A DNA stretch of 64,000 nt, taken from Cunninghamella blakesleeana. Its lineage: Eukaryota; Mucoromycota; Mucoromycetes; Mucorales; Cunninghamellaceae. A program made the translations under genes and the position numbers. The notes beneath the pieces are model-generated. The model did not search any database and was not told where the DNA came from. It saw only the letters and a program-made list of their open reading frames with translations. Shown here in pieces: positions 51,199-63,354 of the stretch; position 1 is the stretch's first letter; the number at the start of each line of letters is the position of its first letter. The stretch spans positions 496,001 to 560,000 of the forward strand of contig JAFCIZ010000007.1 of NCBI GenBank assembly GCA_017871115.1. The letters are read 5' to 3'.

Positions 51199-52851
51199 AT
51201 GTCTGTTGTAAAAATAACACCTAATACTATTCTTGCAATCACGTTAGCCTCGGCTGTAGCAACGGCCCTTTATATTTGTCCAAGAAGAAGACGCTTTTTG
51301 GCTTCAAAAAAACAAAAAGCTCAATTAAAATTCGAACAAGACCTCTTGGATGAAGGTAAAAATAGAATCATATAAAAAAAAAGCTTATATAAATATATGT
51401 TTGGTAAATTCAACTATACTAACAAAAAACTATGTTAATTATCTATATTTTTTTTATTTTTTAAATATATATATAGAGGAATCCGCTTTTCTTACTAATC
51501 ATACCAGCTATGTATCACTTAATAGCCATGAATTACGTATTATTGATATTCCTCATGAAAACGAAAAAACACCATTAATGGTATTTATCCATGGTTTAGG
51601 TGGACAAGTAAAGAAATATACACATAAGCATATATATAGAGAGAGAGAGAGATAGACAATTGAGTTTTGATGACTAATTAAGCATTATTTTTCTTTATTT
51701 TATTTTTGTTTTTATTTTTATTTATATTCATTATCGATAAAAAAAAAAAGGTGGCAAATTGGGAAAATCAATTACAGCATTATTCTAAAACATATCATGT
51801 ACTTGCTATGGATTTACTAGGTTCTGGTTTTAGTGAAATCACTTTTGGGTAAATAAATACATAAAAATAAAGATATATCAATGAATTGATTGATTGAATA
51901 ATAATAACAGCAAAGATAAAATAATAATAATAATAATATTAATGAATATATATCAATGAAGGTAATAACCCTTATTTTCTTTTACATTCTATTTTTCTAT
52001 TTTTTTTCTATTTTTAGATGGGAAGAATATAAAACAAAATCACTTGTAAATGATATTATTCAATTAATTCAATTATACCCCGTGGAAAAACCATTAATTC
52101 TTGTTGGGCATTCTTATGGATGTTGTTTATCTACATTTACAGCTGCATCACCTAAAATTCATCCTCGTCTTAAAGGTATGGTTCTTATTTCACCCAAAGC
52201 TGCTTTAGGTCAAGATCAATTGAAAGGTCAAAAAATCTTATCATGGGTTCCTGATTTTGTGTTGGATACATCAAGATTAAAAGATCGTCAAGGTGGTTTA
52301 TATTCAAAAAGTGTTGAACGTTTATTAGGTTCCAATGCTCCTGAACATCTTAGAAGAAAGTAAGCCTGAAATAAAAATAAAAATAGATCATGATCATCCC
52401 AATACCATTTTGCTGACATCTATTGTTTTATATTATTTTACTTTAGACAATTAAGATGGAATTTAATGAGTCGTACAAGTGTTTATAAACGTATTGCTGT
52501 AGGTGCTGAATTTCCTTCAGATTCCGTTTATAAACAATTGGGAAACTTAAAGATTTTATTTATTGGTGGTGAAAAAGTAATTATTTTAAAAATTATAAAA
52601 ATAACAGTATATTATTTATTACATCTAGTATAGAAAAAAGAATGATATTGATTTCTATTTTTATTTTTATTTTTTAATAGGATGAAATCACACCTCCCAA
52701 AGATATGGATATCATTCAAAATAAATTAATACAAGATAAAACCCAAATGAAACCACCTCATGTAATACCCAATGTTGGACATATGTCTCTTTTTGTTATA
52801 CCAGATACTGTTAATATGTTTATTGATGATTTTCTATTAGAACTTGATTAA
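51199..52851 (+). CDS. Alpha/beta-hydrolase fold protein, probably membrane-anchored
   Basis: Six exons: 51199-51355, 51477-51607, 51751-51848, 52018-52359, 52447-52576 and 52681-52851, giving 342 residues. An N-terminal hydrophobic helix (ILAITLASAVATALYI) is followed by a positive cluster (CPRRRR), suggesting an anchor. The fold has the oxyanion strand FIHGLGG, the nucleophile elbow LVGHSYG (Ser161), an acid after strand 7 in FIGGEKDEIT (Asp287 most likely) and a His in NVGHMS (His320). The triad is thus complete. Esterase, lipase or thioesterase chemistry is possible. The architecture resembles ABHD8-type lipid hydrolases, but I do not assign a substrate. Confidence 0.87.
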
Positions 52852-53250
52852 ATAAATAAACTAATATATATTTAAATGCGTATGTATATTTATATATGAT
52901 TTTACTTGACTAAAGCTAAAATATAATATATATATACATACATACATTCATACATAATGTATATACATATATGTATGTAGAAATAAAAATGATAATAATA
53001 ATAATAAAACTGCAAAGTGTAAGATAAAAAGCGTTTTATATATTGCAACATGAATGATCTTTTAGAACTCCGGTTTGGATTTTTTTTATCATTTTTTCTC
53101 AAGATTTTAAATTTTTCCCTCTTTCCTTTTACTTTTTATATATAATTATTATTTGTACTATTTATTTATTCATCCTAGTTTTTTTTTATTTTTATTTTTT
53201 TTAAACGTATACTTGTAAAAATATACATACAGTTTTACCTTGTTATAGCA
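52852..53250. other. AT-rich spacer
   Basis: Tandem spacer of 399 bp with (TA)n/(CA)n-like sequence at 52920-52980 and a T-rich leader before the PROPPIN gene. Nothing coding seen. Confidence 0.55.
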
Positions 53251-53985
53251 ATGAATCTTACTCGGTCGAATACTAATTATAATGATGCACCAGGTTTATT
53301 ATATGCAGGATTTAACCAAGACTATGGGTGTTTTGCCATAGGTCTTGATACTGGATTTCGAGTATATAATAGTGAACCTTTAGTAGAACAAGCACGAAAT
53401 GGTAAATATATAAGTAAACTATAAACAAATAGAAATCAATAAAGGTATATATAATAGCATTCTCATCTTTATTATTATTATTTTATATTAATTTCGTATA
53501 TTTATATATAGAGTCAGACGAAGGTGGGATAGCGCTTGTAGAAATGCTCTATCGAACTAATTATTTAGCTTTGGTTGGAGGAGGCAAGAATCCAAAATAT
53601 CCACCCAATAAAGTAATTATCTATGATAGTATTAAAGAAAAAGGAGTGTTAGAATTGGAATACAAAAGCGAAGTAAAAAATGTGAAACTAAGAAGAGATA
53701 GGTAAGCTTTTTTTTTTATTGCATAAATGGATATATATAAAATTACACCTGACCTTTAAAATATTTTTTCATTATAATTATTTATTTTTTTTATCATATA
53801 TATCATATTTTATTATAATATAGGCTTGTTGTGGTATTGTCCAATAAAGTGTTTGTCTATCACTTTAGTTTAAATCCAAAATTATTACATACATTTAACA
53901 CAATCGATAACGAAAGAGGTAATTGTCACAAGAATTTCTTTAAAAAAAAAAAAAAAATAGCAACGATTGGATATATCCATATTCA

Positions 53986-54017
<32 letters not shown>

Positions 54018-54947
54018 CTTTTATAAATAATAGGTTTAGCATCTATATCAGCATCCGAAGATAATGCAATGTTAGTGATACCTGGAAGACGACGAGGGCA
54101 TATACAGTTAATAGATTTAGATTCACTAGGTTATTATTGGTCCTCTCTCTCTACCTCACCTACTCATGACACACATTCCAATTCATTCTATACCTCCAAT
54201 CATCATTCAGATTCAACCATGATGAACCATGTATCAAGACATATACCACCTTCCAACACCAGCAATTCTAACTCTACTTCCTCTTCACCTAATTCACCCA
54301 TGATCAACGTAAGTATTATAGCAGCTCACTCGGGCAAATTAAGTTGTATAGCATTAAATCATAATGGAACCAAGTGTGCAACAGCAAGTGATAAAGGAAC
54401 TTTGATTCGAGTATTCAATACTACCACGGGGGCATTATTAAACGAATTAAGACGTGGGATGGATCGAGCTGATATTTTCTCCATTGCATTCAATGCTACA
54501 TCTACAAGATTATGTGTATCTTCTGATAAAGGAACCATTCATATATTTAATTTAGATCCTTCCGTCATCACCATGTTGGATCATAAACCAAGAGGGCCTA
54601 CTTATGGTGAAGTCATTGTTCATCCATCCACTCCAACCAATTCAACATCATCATCTAAATCTTCATCTTTAAAACAATATGGCTTAACACACAGTGGGAA
54701 TCGAGGTAGTAGTTTTAGTTTTATGAAGGATTTATTGCCAAAATATTTTAGTAGTGAATGGAGCTTTGCTCATGCGAAAATTGCGACAGAGTCTCAATGT
54801 CTAGTGGCTTTTAATACTACAAAAAAGGATACCATTTTAGCTATTTGTGCTGATGGAAGTTGCTATACATTTCAATTTGATCCTAGAAAAGGTGGTGAAT
54901 GTATTCGGGATGCTTATGAACGGTTTTATAAATATGATGTTTTATAA
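53251..54947 (+). CDS. PROPPIN WD40 protein (WIPI3/WIPI4/Hsv2-type)
   Basis: Four exons: 53251-53401, 53512-53701, 53824-53918 and 54034-54947, giving 449 residues. WD-like blades run from [21 protein letters not shown] to the end; [21 protein letters not shown] is a family signature of blade 2. LRRG at about residues 284-287 ([13 protein letters not shown]) is the paired phosphoinositide-binding motif. Yeast Atg18 and WIPI1/2 have FRRG, and the LRRG form is typical of the Hsv2/WIPI3/WIPI4 branch. Known: PROPPINs bind PI3P and act in autophagosome formation. A Ser/His/Asn-rich insertion of about 55 residues (around residues 182-236) and another near 345-375 extend loops. Confidence 0.92.
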
Positions 54948-55537
54948 TTATAGTTATTTTTATGTCTCTGTTCCTGTTCTATATATTATGTCATTTAAAT
55001 ATTTATTTGTATGTAATAATAATTATTTGAAATAAAAGATTTTGAGGATAGAAATAACTGACACTAGTATCTTTTACTATTTTTATTTTTTTTCTTTTTT
55101 TTGCATTGAATTTCTACGCTTTTTTTTTGCATGAAACATCAACTGATATTATACGTAATAAATATGAAAAAATTAATAAAGCTGGCTGACACTTTTCCCT
55201 CGATATATAAATATATATATTATAAATATATATGTATATATATGTATATATTTATGTATACATATTTAAAAAATACAAATTCTTAATCATAATATTAATA
55301 ATAAACAATATACATGTATATATATTATACTCGCTTTATATAATAAGTACGATGAACATACCCTAAAAAAAGTCGGACTTTGTTATTTCATCTTGGCGGT
55401 TTCATGGGCGGGCTTCACTTTTTGAAACTTTATGCAATTTTTATATAAAGGCTTACTTTTTTCCTTTCTTTTTTTCTTTTCATTTTCATTTTTCTTTCTT
55501 TCTTTCTTTTCTTTTTTTTAATCATAATAATAACAAC
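54948..55537. other. Spacer with promoter of the secreted-protein gene
   Basis: The first half is (TA)n/(GTATA)n AT-rich sequence around 55210-55265. The second half carries the promoter described separately. No gene seen. Confidence 0.5.
55363..55537 (+). promoter_or_regulatory. Promoter of the secreted N/Q-rich protein gene
   Basis: A rare GC-containing stretch (CTTGGCGGTTTCATGGGCGG, near 55392-55411) lies upstream of a TATA-type TTTTTATATAAAGG at about 55438-55451, then an 80-nt pyrimidine tract ((CTTT)n) reaching the ATG. This is a classical strong fungal promoter layout. The factor for the GC element is unknown. Confidence 0.5.
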
Positions 55538-56852
55538 ATGTTAACAAAATTACTCTTAGCTCTTGCTGTTGTACCTGTGTTCAGCAATATCATTCCAAGA
55601 CAAGATGGTAGTGGTGGTGATGGTGGTCAACAAAATCAAAACCAAACTCAAAACCAAGGTCAGAATCAAAATATGACAGAACCCTCTTCTACTTGGCCAC
55701 ACCTTCCTGTTGATCTTGGAAAATTAAATGGAACTTGTAAGTGATAATATTTTTTATCTCTATCATTATTATTATTTTACTGACATGATCATTCTTTTTA
55801 AAATATATTAGGGCAAGCTGTTGGCGTTCAAACCGAAGTTTTTAAAGAAATGCAAAAGATGAGTAAACAGTACAATGTTAGTTGCGAATGTCCTAAATTA
55901 AACTTGGCTCAAAATAGTCCTGTTTCCTTACAAGCTAATTTCACTTGTGACATTCATTATCGAAATAATACATTCCCCGTTGTATCAGAAGGCTTCTTTA
56001 CTTGGTTACCATTCCCTAAAAATGAAAACAACTCTAGTAATGGTGACCAAAATAATGAAAATGGTCGTAATGGCAATGGCAGTGGTAATGGCAATGGTGG
56101 TTTGCGTAATGGAAAAAATAATTGGAATACTACTTGGGCTCCTAATAAATATTATCTTGCTGTGTTATTCTGTAAGATCAATTATATATATATACGTATA
56201 TATGTATTTCGTTTCAATTAATATATCATTCCCATTTTTTTTTTTTTTTAATATCCATACCTTATAGCTCGACCTTATATTCAAGGTAATGATTCAATGA
56301 TTACTACTAATAATACAATGCCTAAACTTAATCAAACCGATCAACAACAACAGCAACAGCAACAGCAACAGCAACAACAACAACAACCTAAGATTGATGA
56401 ACACTTTTACAAAGGTTATGCTTCTGGTGATAAAGGTTATTATATTTGGTCCATTTATTCTTCAAGTCAAAATGAAACTTTAAATGATGTTGCTCATATT
56501 CAAACAGGTAATTTAAAAATTATTTCCTTTGTTAAAATAAAGTTTAATTTATTTCATATTAAATTTTTTTTTTTTCATTCTCATATTAATAGTTAATATG
56601 ACATCTGCTGATAATTCAGTACAAATCCCTAATATTCAATTATTGGTTTCAAAAAATACAACAATGTATGATAATTCAACCTATGATCGCGTCGCTTCAA
56701 CGATCCCTGAATTAGGTAAAAACCATAACCGTACTTTTACTAAACTACCTAACACTTGTGAACAACAACAACAGCAACAACCACAAGATCAGCAACCTCA
56801 AGATCAACAACCTCAAGATCAGCAACCTCAAGAACAGCAACCACAACAATAA
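55538..56852 (+). CDS. Secreted Asn/Gln-rich glycoprotein, unassigned
   Basis: Four exons: 55538-55736, 55812-56171, 56268-56507 and 56593-56852, giving 352 residues. The N-terminus MLTKLLLALAVVPVFS is a clear signal peptide, and RQ at IIPRQD could be a processing site. Many N-x-S/T sequons (e.g. NMT, NGT, NVS, NFT, NNT, NSS, NTT, NDS, NET) indicate heavy N-glycosylation. Low-complexity runs are NQNQ, an NGNGSGNGNGG run, a Gln tract and a C-terminal QPQDQ repeat. The conserved-looking core (WQAVGVQTEVFKEMQ, YYLAVLFSRPYIQ, GYASGDKGYYIWSIYS) resembles an extracellular beta-rich domain. Cysteines are few. No GPI signal seen. Probably secreted or wall-associated; function unknown. Confidence 0.82.
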
Positions 56853-57160
56853 TATTAATATTAATATTAATAACAACAATAGTATTATTAATGTTGTTAA
56901 AAAATACGAAATATAATTATTTTCTTAATAATTTTTAGTTTATATTATATATATAAAAAACTTTACTACATACTTATTATCAGTTTTTATTTTTTTAATG
57001 CCAAAATAAAAAATTAAAAATGATCATTTTTAATTAAAACTCAATTATTTTTAAAAGCAAAAAGTTAATTTTTTTTTCTCAAGTTCTTTCTTTCTTCCAT
57101 TAATTTTATTCACATATTTTTTTTCTTCCCCTTAACCTTTTTTTATATAAATAATACATT
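56853..57160. other. Short spacer
   Basis: 308 bp, AT-rich, with a pyrimidine-rich leader from 57068 before the aminotransferase start. Nothing else seen. Confidence 0.55.
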
Positions 57161-59187
57161 ATGATCAACTTTCTAAAAGGGCAACCTTCTTTAGATCTTT
57201 TACCTGTAGAAATGTTTAAAAAAGCAAACGAACTTGCTTTATCTGATCCTAATGCGAGACAAGATATGCTACAAGTATAGAAACAAGAATATGAATTAGT
57301 ATAAATGTATTTATCAATATGCGTATTTATTCCTTTTTCTTTTATATAACCTATTCTATAACTTCTTTGTTTTAGTACGGGACTGAATACGGTACTGACG
57401 AATTTCGAAATAACTTAGCAAAGTTTTTATCTAAAGAATACTCTATGCCCGTTCAATCGTAAAGTAGCAGTATTTTTTTTTATTAAAATTTATATTATTT
57501 TATAAAAGATTACCTTATATAGAACATGCTTTAGAATTTACTAATCAATTACTTTTCTATTGGCTGAAAATACATAATACCATTGTATACATGAATTTTT
57601 ACGTTTTTTATTGGATCACCAACTTTTTTAAAAAAATAAATAAATAAATAAATAAATAAATAGCCAACATTTATGTCCAACTTCTGGTGCTTCTTTTGGT
57701 CTTCAACACAGTTTATCCATTTTAACACGACCTGAGTCCACTACTAAATACTGTTATTTCCAGGATCCTACTTATTTTTTAGTTTTTAATATTTATAAAG
57801 ATCTTGGCTTTCAACCTAATCAATTTGTTGGAATTCCTGATGAAAATAACCAAGATGGGTTAGATATTGATTACTTTGAAACCATGTTACAGCAACATTT
57901 TCCTAATTTATCATCAACCCCACCTTTGACAACATCTACAACACCATCAGAGTGGATTTATAATGCGGTTTTATATTGTGTACCAACTCACGCTAATCCA
58001 ACTGGATCTATATTACTAGAGCATAAGCGTCAGCGATTAGTAGATTTAGCAAGAAAATATAATGTATTAATTATTTGTGACGATGTATATGATATTTTGA
58101 CATTTACGTCAACAACAATAAATAACGATAATGCTAATCAAAAAGAAAAGGAAGATCATAAAATAATAACTCCACCAAAAAGATTAGTTGCTTATGATTT
58201 GGAAACTATGGCTAAAACTTCATCATATCCTTGTGTTATAAGCAATGGCTCTTTTTCAAAAATTTTAGCCCCGGGCTGTCGGCTTGGTTGGCTAGAATGT
58301 CATGAAACATTAATTGATCGATTGGCTGCTTGGTAAATATTGAATATAAAAATCTGGACTTTTTTTTTTAAAAAAAAAAGAAAAAGAAAATATAATCAAT
58401 AATAATAACATATACAAATATATGTATAAAGTCTTCCTATACCCATGACATTCCTTCTTATTTTAATTTATTTATTTTATTTTATTCATAGTGGAAGTTA
58501 TATTTCTGGTGGAACACCATCAAATTATAGTAAGTTTATTAAAATAAAAAGAGACAAAGGGGAAAAAAAAATTAGAGAAACGAGCCTAATTTCTTTTTGG
58601 AAAAGATGAGAGAAAAAAATAAATAAACTTAATCTATAAAAAGAAAGCCTAATCTCATTTGTCACACTAAACTTTAATTTTTTATATATTTTTTTTTCAC
58701 TTTGTCTTATATAGTGAATCAATTAGTCAACCAAATGCTAAAATCCACACCATCATCATCATTAATATCGGAAGAATCGGATATAAATATAAATATACAT
58801 AGACATATTCAAAATCTTCGTCACGAATTAAAAGAACGATTACATAAAGGGATGTGGGAACCTATTCAACATCATTTATTACCTTTGGGATGTCAAGTGC
58901 CAGGTCAACAACCACCTACGGGTGGATATTTCTTATGGTTAAAATTACCCACTGGAATAGTATGTCAAGATATACAACAAATGATTCAACAACATCAAAT
59001 CAATATATCATTTGGCAACACTAGTTTATTTAGAGTACCTGTGGCAGAGAAGAATACATTACAACAACAAAAGGACGAAGAACGAGACGATTATATTCGG
59101 TTATGTTTTGCTCATTATCCTATTGAATCACTTCAATTTGGTATTCGAGAATTAGCTAGAGCTATTCAATTATGTAAAGAAAAATGA
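57161..59187 (+). CDS. PLP-dependent class I/II aminotransferase (yeast YER152C-like)
   Basis: Five exons: 57161-57274, 57376-57458, 57664-58332, 58492-58529 and 58715-59187, giving 458 residues. The start MINFLKGQPSLDLLP matches the family of 2-aminoadipate/aromatic-type aminotransferases. Seen: YGTEYGTDEFRNNLA, CPTSGASFGLQHSL (phosphate-binding region), QDPTYF, CVPTHANPTG (the NP motif), ICDDVYDIL with the PLP-pyridine Asp, SNGSFSKILAPGCRLGW with Lys265 as Schiff-base residue, and a C-terminal QPPTGGYFLWLKLP. No organelle signal is evident. The substrate may be an aromatic or 2-aminoadipate-like amino acid. Intron 2 (205 nt) is long for this window, and the 38-nt exon 4 is small. Confidence 0.9.
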
Positions 59188-59738
59188 AAAAATAAAATAT
59201 AAACATTATGAAAACAACATATCTATAGAATAAACGCCGCCATCTTCTAGAACCATCTAATTTTGTAAAAATAAATAAATAATCAATGACAACGAAAAAT
59301 AAATAAAAATAAAACATCAACATCAGCAACGTCATCATAATCATCTATATTTATAAAGAAAATAAAATTAGGTAATTTAATTGATAGGTTACGAAAAAAA
59401 AAAAAATAATCATAAAAAAAAAAAAAAAGAAGACAATGTTTCAAAAAAAAAAAAAAAGTGGGGTTATTTTCAATGAGAATCGAAAACCAAAAAAAAAAAA
59501 ACAATAATGAATGAAAAATTAACCGAATATATATTATTGTATTTTATTTATACATAGATATTTATTTTTAAAAGGACATATATAGACTATTATTATTCTT
59601 GTATTATATAATAAATAGATAAAATCAACATAAACATAAAAACAACCATAAAAAAGTAGGGGGATATGAATATTTTTTTATAAATCAATTATAAAAAAAA
59701 AAAGAAAAAAGAAAAATGCATATTATGTATACATATAA
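59188..59738. other. Convergent AT-rich spacer
   Basis: Between the aminotransferase stop and the bZIP stop; poly-A rich, with several 12- to 14-nt A runs at 59395-59500. No gene seen. Confidence 0.6.
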
Positions 59739-60909
59739 TTAAAATAAGGATAAAAATGGAGAAGAACATGAAGAATTAGAAGTGGAAGTGGAAGTAGAGG
59801 AAGATGAGGAGGGAACATTATCATCTATAAAATTAATATATTGATCATGATGATCAAAAGCATTGGAAGTAGAAGAGATCACGGAAGAAGGAGGGGAAGA
59901 TAATAAAAATAATGTAGATTCATCTAAAGTTATGGAAGGTTCTTCTACCACAGAATTAGAGGAGGATGAAGAGGAAGAATGAATAGAATCATCATAATAA
60001 GATTCAGGTTGGTTTAAATGAGTAGGTATATTAATGCTATTAAAATGTAATGGAGTAATGGAAGTGGGACAATGTAATTGAATAGGCTCAAAATCATCAT
60101 ATTTATATAATTTTTCATCTTCTAATAATCTTTGTCTTTTTTTTTCTCTTTTAGACAAAGTAGATTTTCTTTTTATGTTATTATTTTCATTGTTATTATT
60201 ATTATTATTGTTATTATTATTTGTTGTAGTATGATGATTAATTTGAATGGTATTACTATTATTGTTTATGCTAGAATGATGAGGATGAGAAGGATGAATG
60301 GTATTTATAGTAGTCGTGTCATTAGGGATGGTTAATGAGGATGTAGATGAAATCATTTGAATGGGTATGCATGATGAGGATGAGGAATGATCTTGAATTT
60401 TATTTTGTTCTTTTACTTTTTCTTGTTCGTCTTCTTGTATAGGCTCAACCTTTATTTCATTTAAAGAAGTAGAAGTAGAAGTAGTAGTAGTAGGATGAGA
60501 ATCAGAAGAAGAGGGTTGAACTTGTTTTAGTTGAGATTCTAAATCAGTAATAGTTCTTCTTAAACATTCATTATCAGCTTGTAATTGAATCACGGCTCTT
60601 TTCCATACATCTAATTGTTTGACTTTGGTCTCTAATTCGTTGATATAATGTTGCTTTCTTTCACGAAAGGCTCTTTGGGCAGCTCGGTTTTGGGCTACTT
60701 TTTTACTTAGGTTATTTGATTTATCAGTAACAATGATCTTGTTTTTTCCATCTAATATAAAGCAATAATGATAATAAAATGATAAGAAAAAATTTTTTTT
60801 AAAAAAATAAATCATATTTGACAACTTTGTTTTTATTATTTTTCCTATATTTACCTTGTTGAATAATGTCTTCAATTTGAGAGAGATAAATAGTACTTGA
60901 ATTGACCAT
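59739..60909 (-). CDS. Yap1/Pap1-type bZIP transcription factor
   Basis: Two exons, 60909-60855 and 60751-59739, giving 355 residues. The basic region KKVAQNRAAQRAFRERK (about residues 35-51) has the NxxAQxxFR signature of the fungal Yap/Pap1 class. It is followed by a leucine-zipper register (YINELETKVKQLDVWKRAVI, then LQADNECLRRTITDLESQL). The rest is Thr, Asn, His and Ser-rich and acidic; KRKSTLSKREKKRQR near the middle could be a second nuclear signal. I saw no Cys-rich domain of Yap1, so redox control by Crm1 is not indicated. Inferred role: stress or metabolism regulator. Confidence 0.9.
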
Positions 60910-62996
60910 CTTGAGAGTTATAAGTTAAAATATATTTATTTATCTAGGTTTGGGTTGTAAAAAAAAATCACTTAACAATAATTTATTTTTTTTTAAAAAA
61001 AAAAAAGAAAAAGAAAGAGAAAGGAAATAATAAAAAAAAAATTAGGAACAGAAATAAAAAAAATTAATGTGGGGGAGGGAAAAAAAATAGAGGGGAACTT
61101 TAAATAGGCATTTTTCTCACGAAGTTGAAGCCACTCTTCACTAACTAGCTATAAAAAACTCGATAAGCTTTTTTTTTCAATAGATTTAAACATATATCAT
61201 CCTTTATCATTGTTTGATAACAAAAAAATATCATTGTGACATAATCTATCTATAAAAAATAAGTATATATTTATATATAAACTCAACTTATCATTATTCT
61301 ATTTTACTATCTATTTTTTTAAAATGTGGGGTTAATATATTTGTTCTTTTTTTATATACATATATATATTTTTAATTAGTTTAAAAAATAAAAAAAAATA
61401 AAATAAAAGTCAGAATTCACGTCCCAACAAAAAAGAAAGAAAAAGTATAAGAAAATAGGCCGTGGGATAGATATATCCATATTTGGCATCGAGGTTGGTG
61501 ACACATCTTGGATATATTTCTATTCCCGTTAGCTTAGAGGGAAAAAGAATATGTAGAAATGGAATGTTTAATAACAAAATCGTTTAAATATTTAACTTCC
61601 CTTTCTTCTTCTTTATAAAAATAAAAAGGTTTCAATAACAATAAAAAATAAATAAATAAATAGATAATAATTTAAACGGAGTCTCTTTTATATATATATA
61701 TATATATATATACATATATGAAAATGATTTCATTGTCGTTCGTTTTTATATGGAGATTATTTTTAATATATATATATGTCGATGATCCATAAAAAAAATT
61801 TTTTTTGTGTTGATCATTTCTTTTTTTTTAAATATATTTACCTTTATAATAAAATAAAAAGAACTTTCGTAAATGAGATTATTTTACAAAAATGATCAAA
61901 AATTACCTTTTGAACAATATATAATCCATTAAAAAAAAAAGAATATAAAACCCCGCTAACTTCATTCCATTTCTAAACTATCCAAAATAGACTATTGTTA
62001 GGCAATTAGGATTAAACATAAACTTAAATTGGACGATTTATGGATCTACCATTTTCCGTTTCGGAAAGGAATATCTCCTTCTTTTTAACCTCATTATAAT
62101 TTGCTATTATTATTACTATTTAACTGCTATTTATTATATTTGAGAAGTATAAACATATCTCTTGTTTTATCTTCTTACCTTTCTTTAAAAAAAAATAAAA
62201 GAGCGAGGATATGTGCTCAAATTAAAAAAAAGATAGCGCCGCTATTTTTTTTCTTTGAGTAACAAAAAAAAAAGATACACTCCCTCCCTTTGTTTCCTCT
62301 CCTCCTCCGAAAAAAAAAAAAAAAAAAAAAAGTGGAGAGCCCCGATCCTTTTGGCATTCATATAATAAAATAAAAATAATAAAAAAGTGAAAAAGATGAT
62401 CATTCTTCTTTTCCTTTTTAAATCTCTCATATATGTATATGTCATTAAAAAAAAAAAAAAAGAAATAAAAAAAACAAAAAGAAAAATAAATAGGTACAAG
62501 TTTCAGACTATTTATTTCCAACCATTTATTATTATCATTATTATCATTATTATTATTATTATTATGCTTATCAAGCTTATTTTATTTTTATAACCATTTG
62601 TTATTTGTTTGTTTATTATTTCTTTAACCTCTTCCATAAAAAAAATTCAGGTTCTTTTTATTTTTTAATCTTTTCGCCGGATTCCCGGACACCAAAATGA
62701 AAAAAATTATAATAATGAAGTTATTTTAAAAAATTGTATCACAATAGAAAATAATAATAATCAACCACGTTGTCTTTTGATATTTTATGATTATAATTTT
62801 TATAAAATATTGTAAAACAAAAAAAAAGTAATTCATTCACCTGATATAATAACCCTTTATTTTATTTTTTTAATACATTTTAGTTAAAAATGAAGAATGA
62901 TCTATGATCTTATAAAATGTAACAAACCAAGTCATACTTTTAACTTTATTTGGTTTAATATTGTTTTTTCAGTATTTTCTCATCATAGATATATAC

Positions 62997-63028
<32 letters not shown>

Positions 63029-63354
63029 TTAGAGCTTCTGTATAATTTTTCATTAATATAATTGTAGGTATAAATAGATATTCTTTATATATAAAGTATA
63101 TATTTATAGTCAGCATGAATAAATAGAAATCATCACAGTAAAAAAAATTAACTTGATTTTCATATCGTATAAGGTAATTTGTTTTTTGATAGCTCAATGA
63201 AAAAATAAAGGCAGCGGGATTTAAAATTCAAAATGATTTTATTTTAATATTTTTTTAAAAAATTTGGGCTTGAAAGATATTTTTTTTCTCTTACTCTCCC
63301 TCCTTTCTTATTCTTTAAACTAGTTATTATCATTATTTAAAATAAATAAATAAA
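60910..63354. other. Long AT-rich spacer
   Basis: 2.4 kb between divergent genes. Poly-A and poly-T dominate; (TA)n at 61690-61712 and 63008-63029. A less repetitive patch at 61410-61560 holds an imperfect inverted pair (GATATATCCA and TTGGATATAT) around GGCATCGAGGTTGGTGACAC. I could not connect it to a known RNA. No coding sequence was supported. Confidence 0.5.

Noticed and set aside
57475..57660. Extra exon inside the 205-nt intron of the aminotransferase
   Set aside because: The flanking exons already join in phase (TC|C) and give the expected family sequence; no insertion is needed.
61410..61560. Structured-looking patch with short inverted pair, considered as a small RNA gene
   Set aside because: No match to tRNA, U6, U5 or SRP RNA signatures that I can recognise; kept only as spacer content.
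62222..62593. Overlapping Phe- and Lys-rich frames on both strands
   Set aside because: They arise from poly-T and poly-A tracts.
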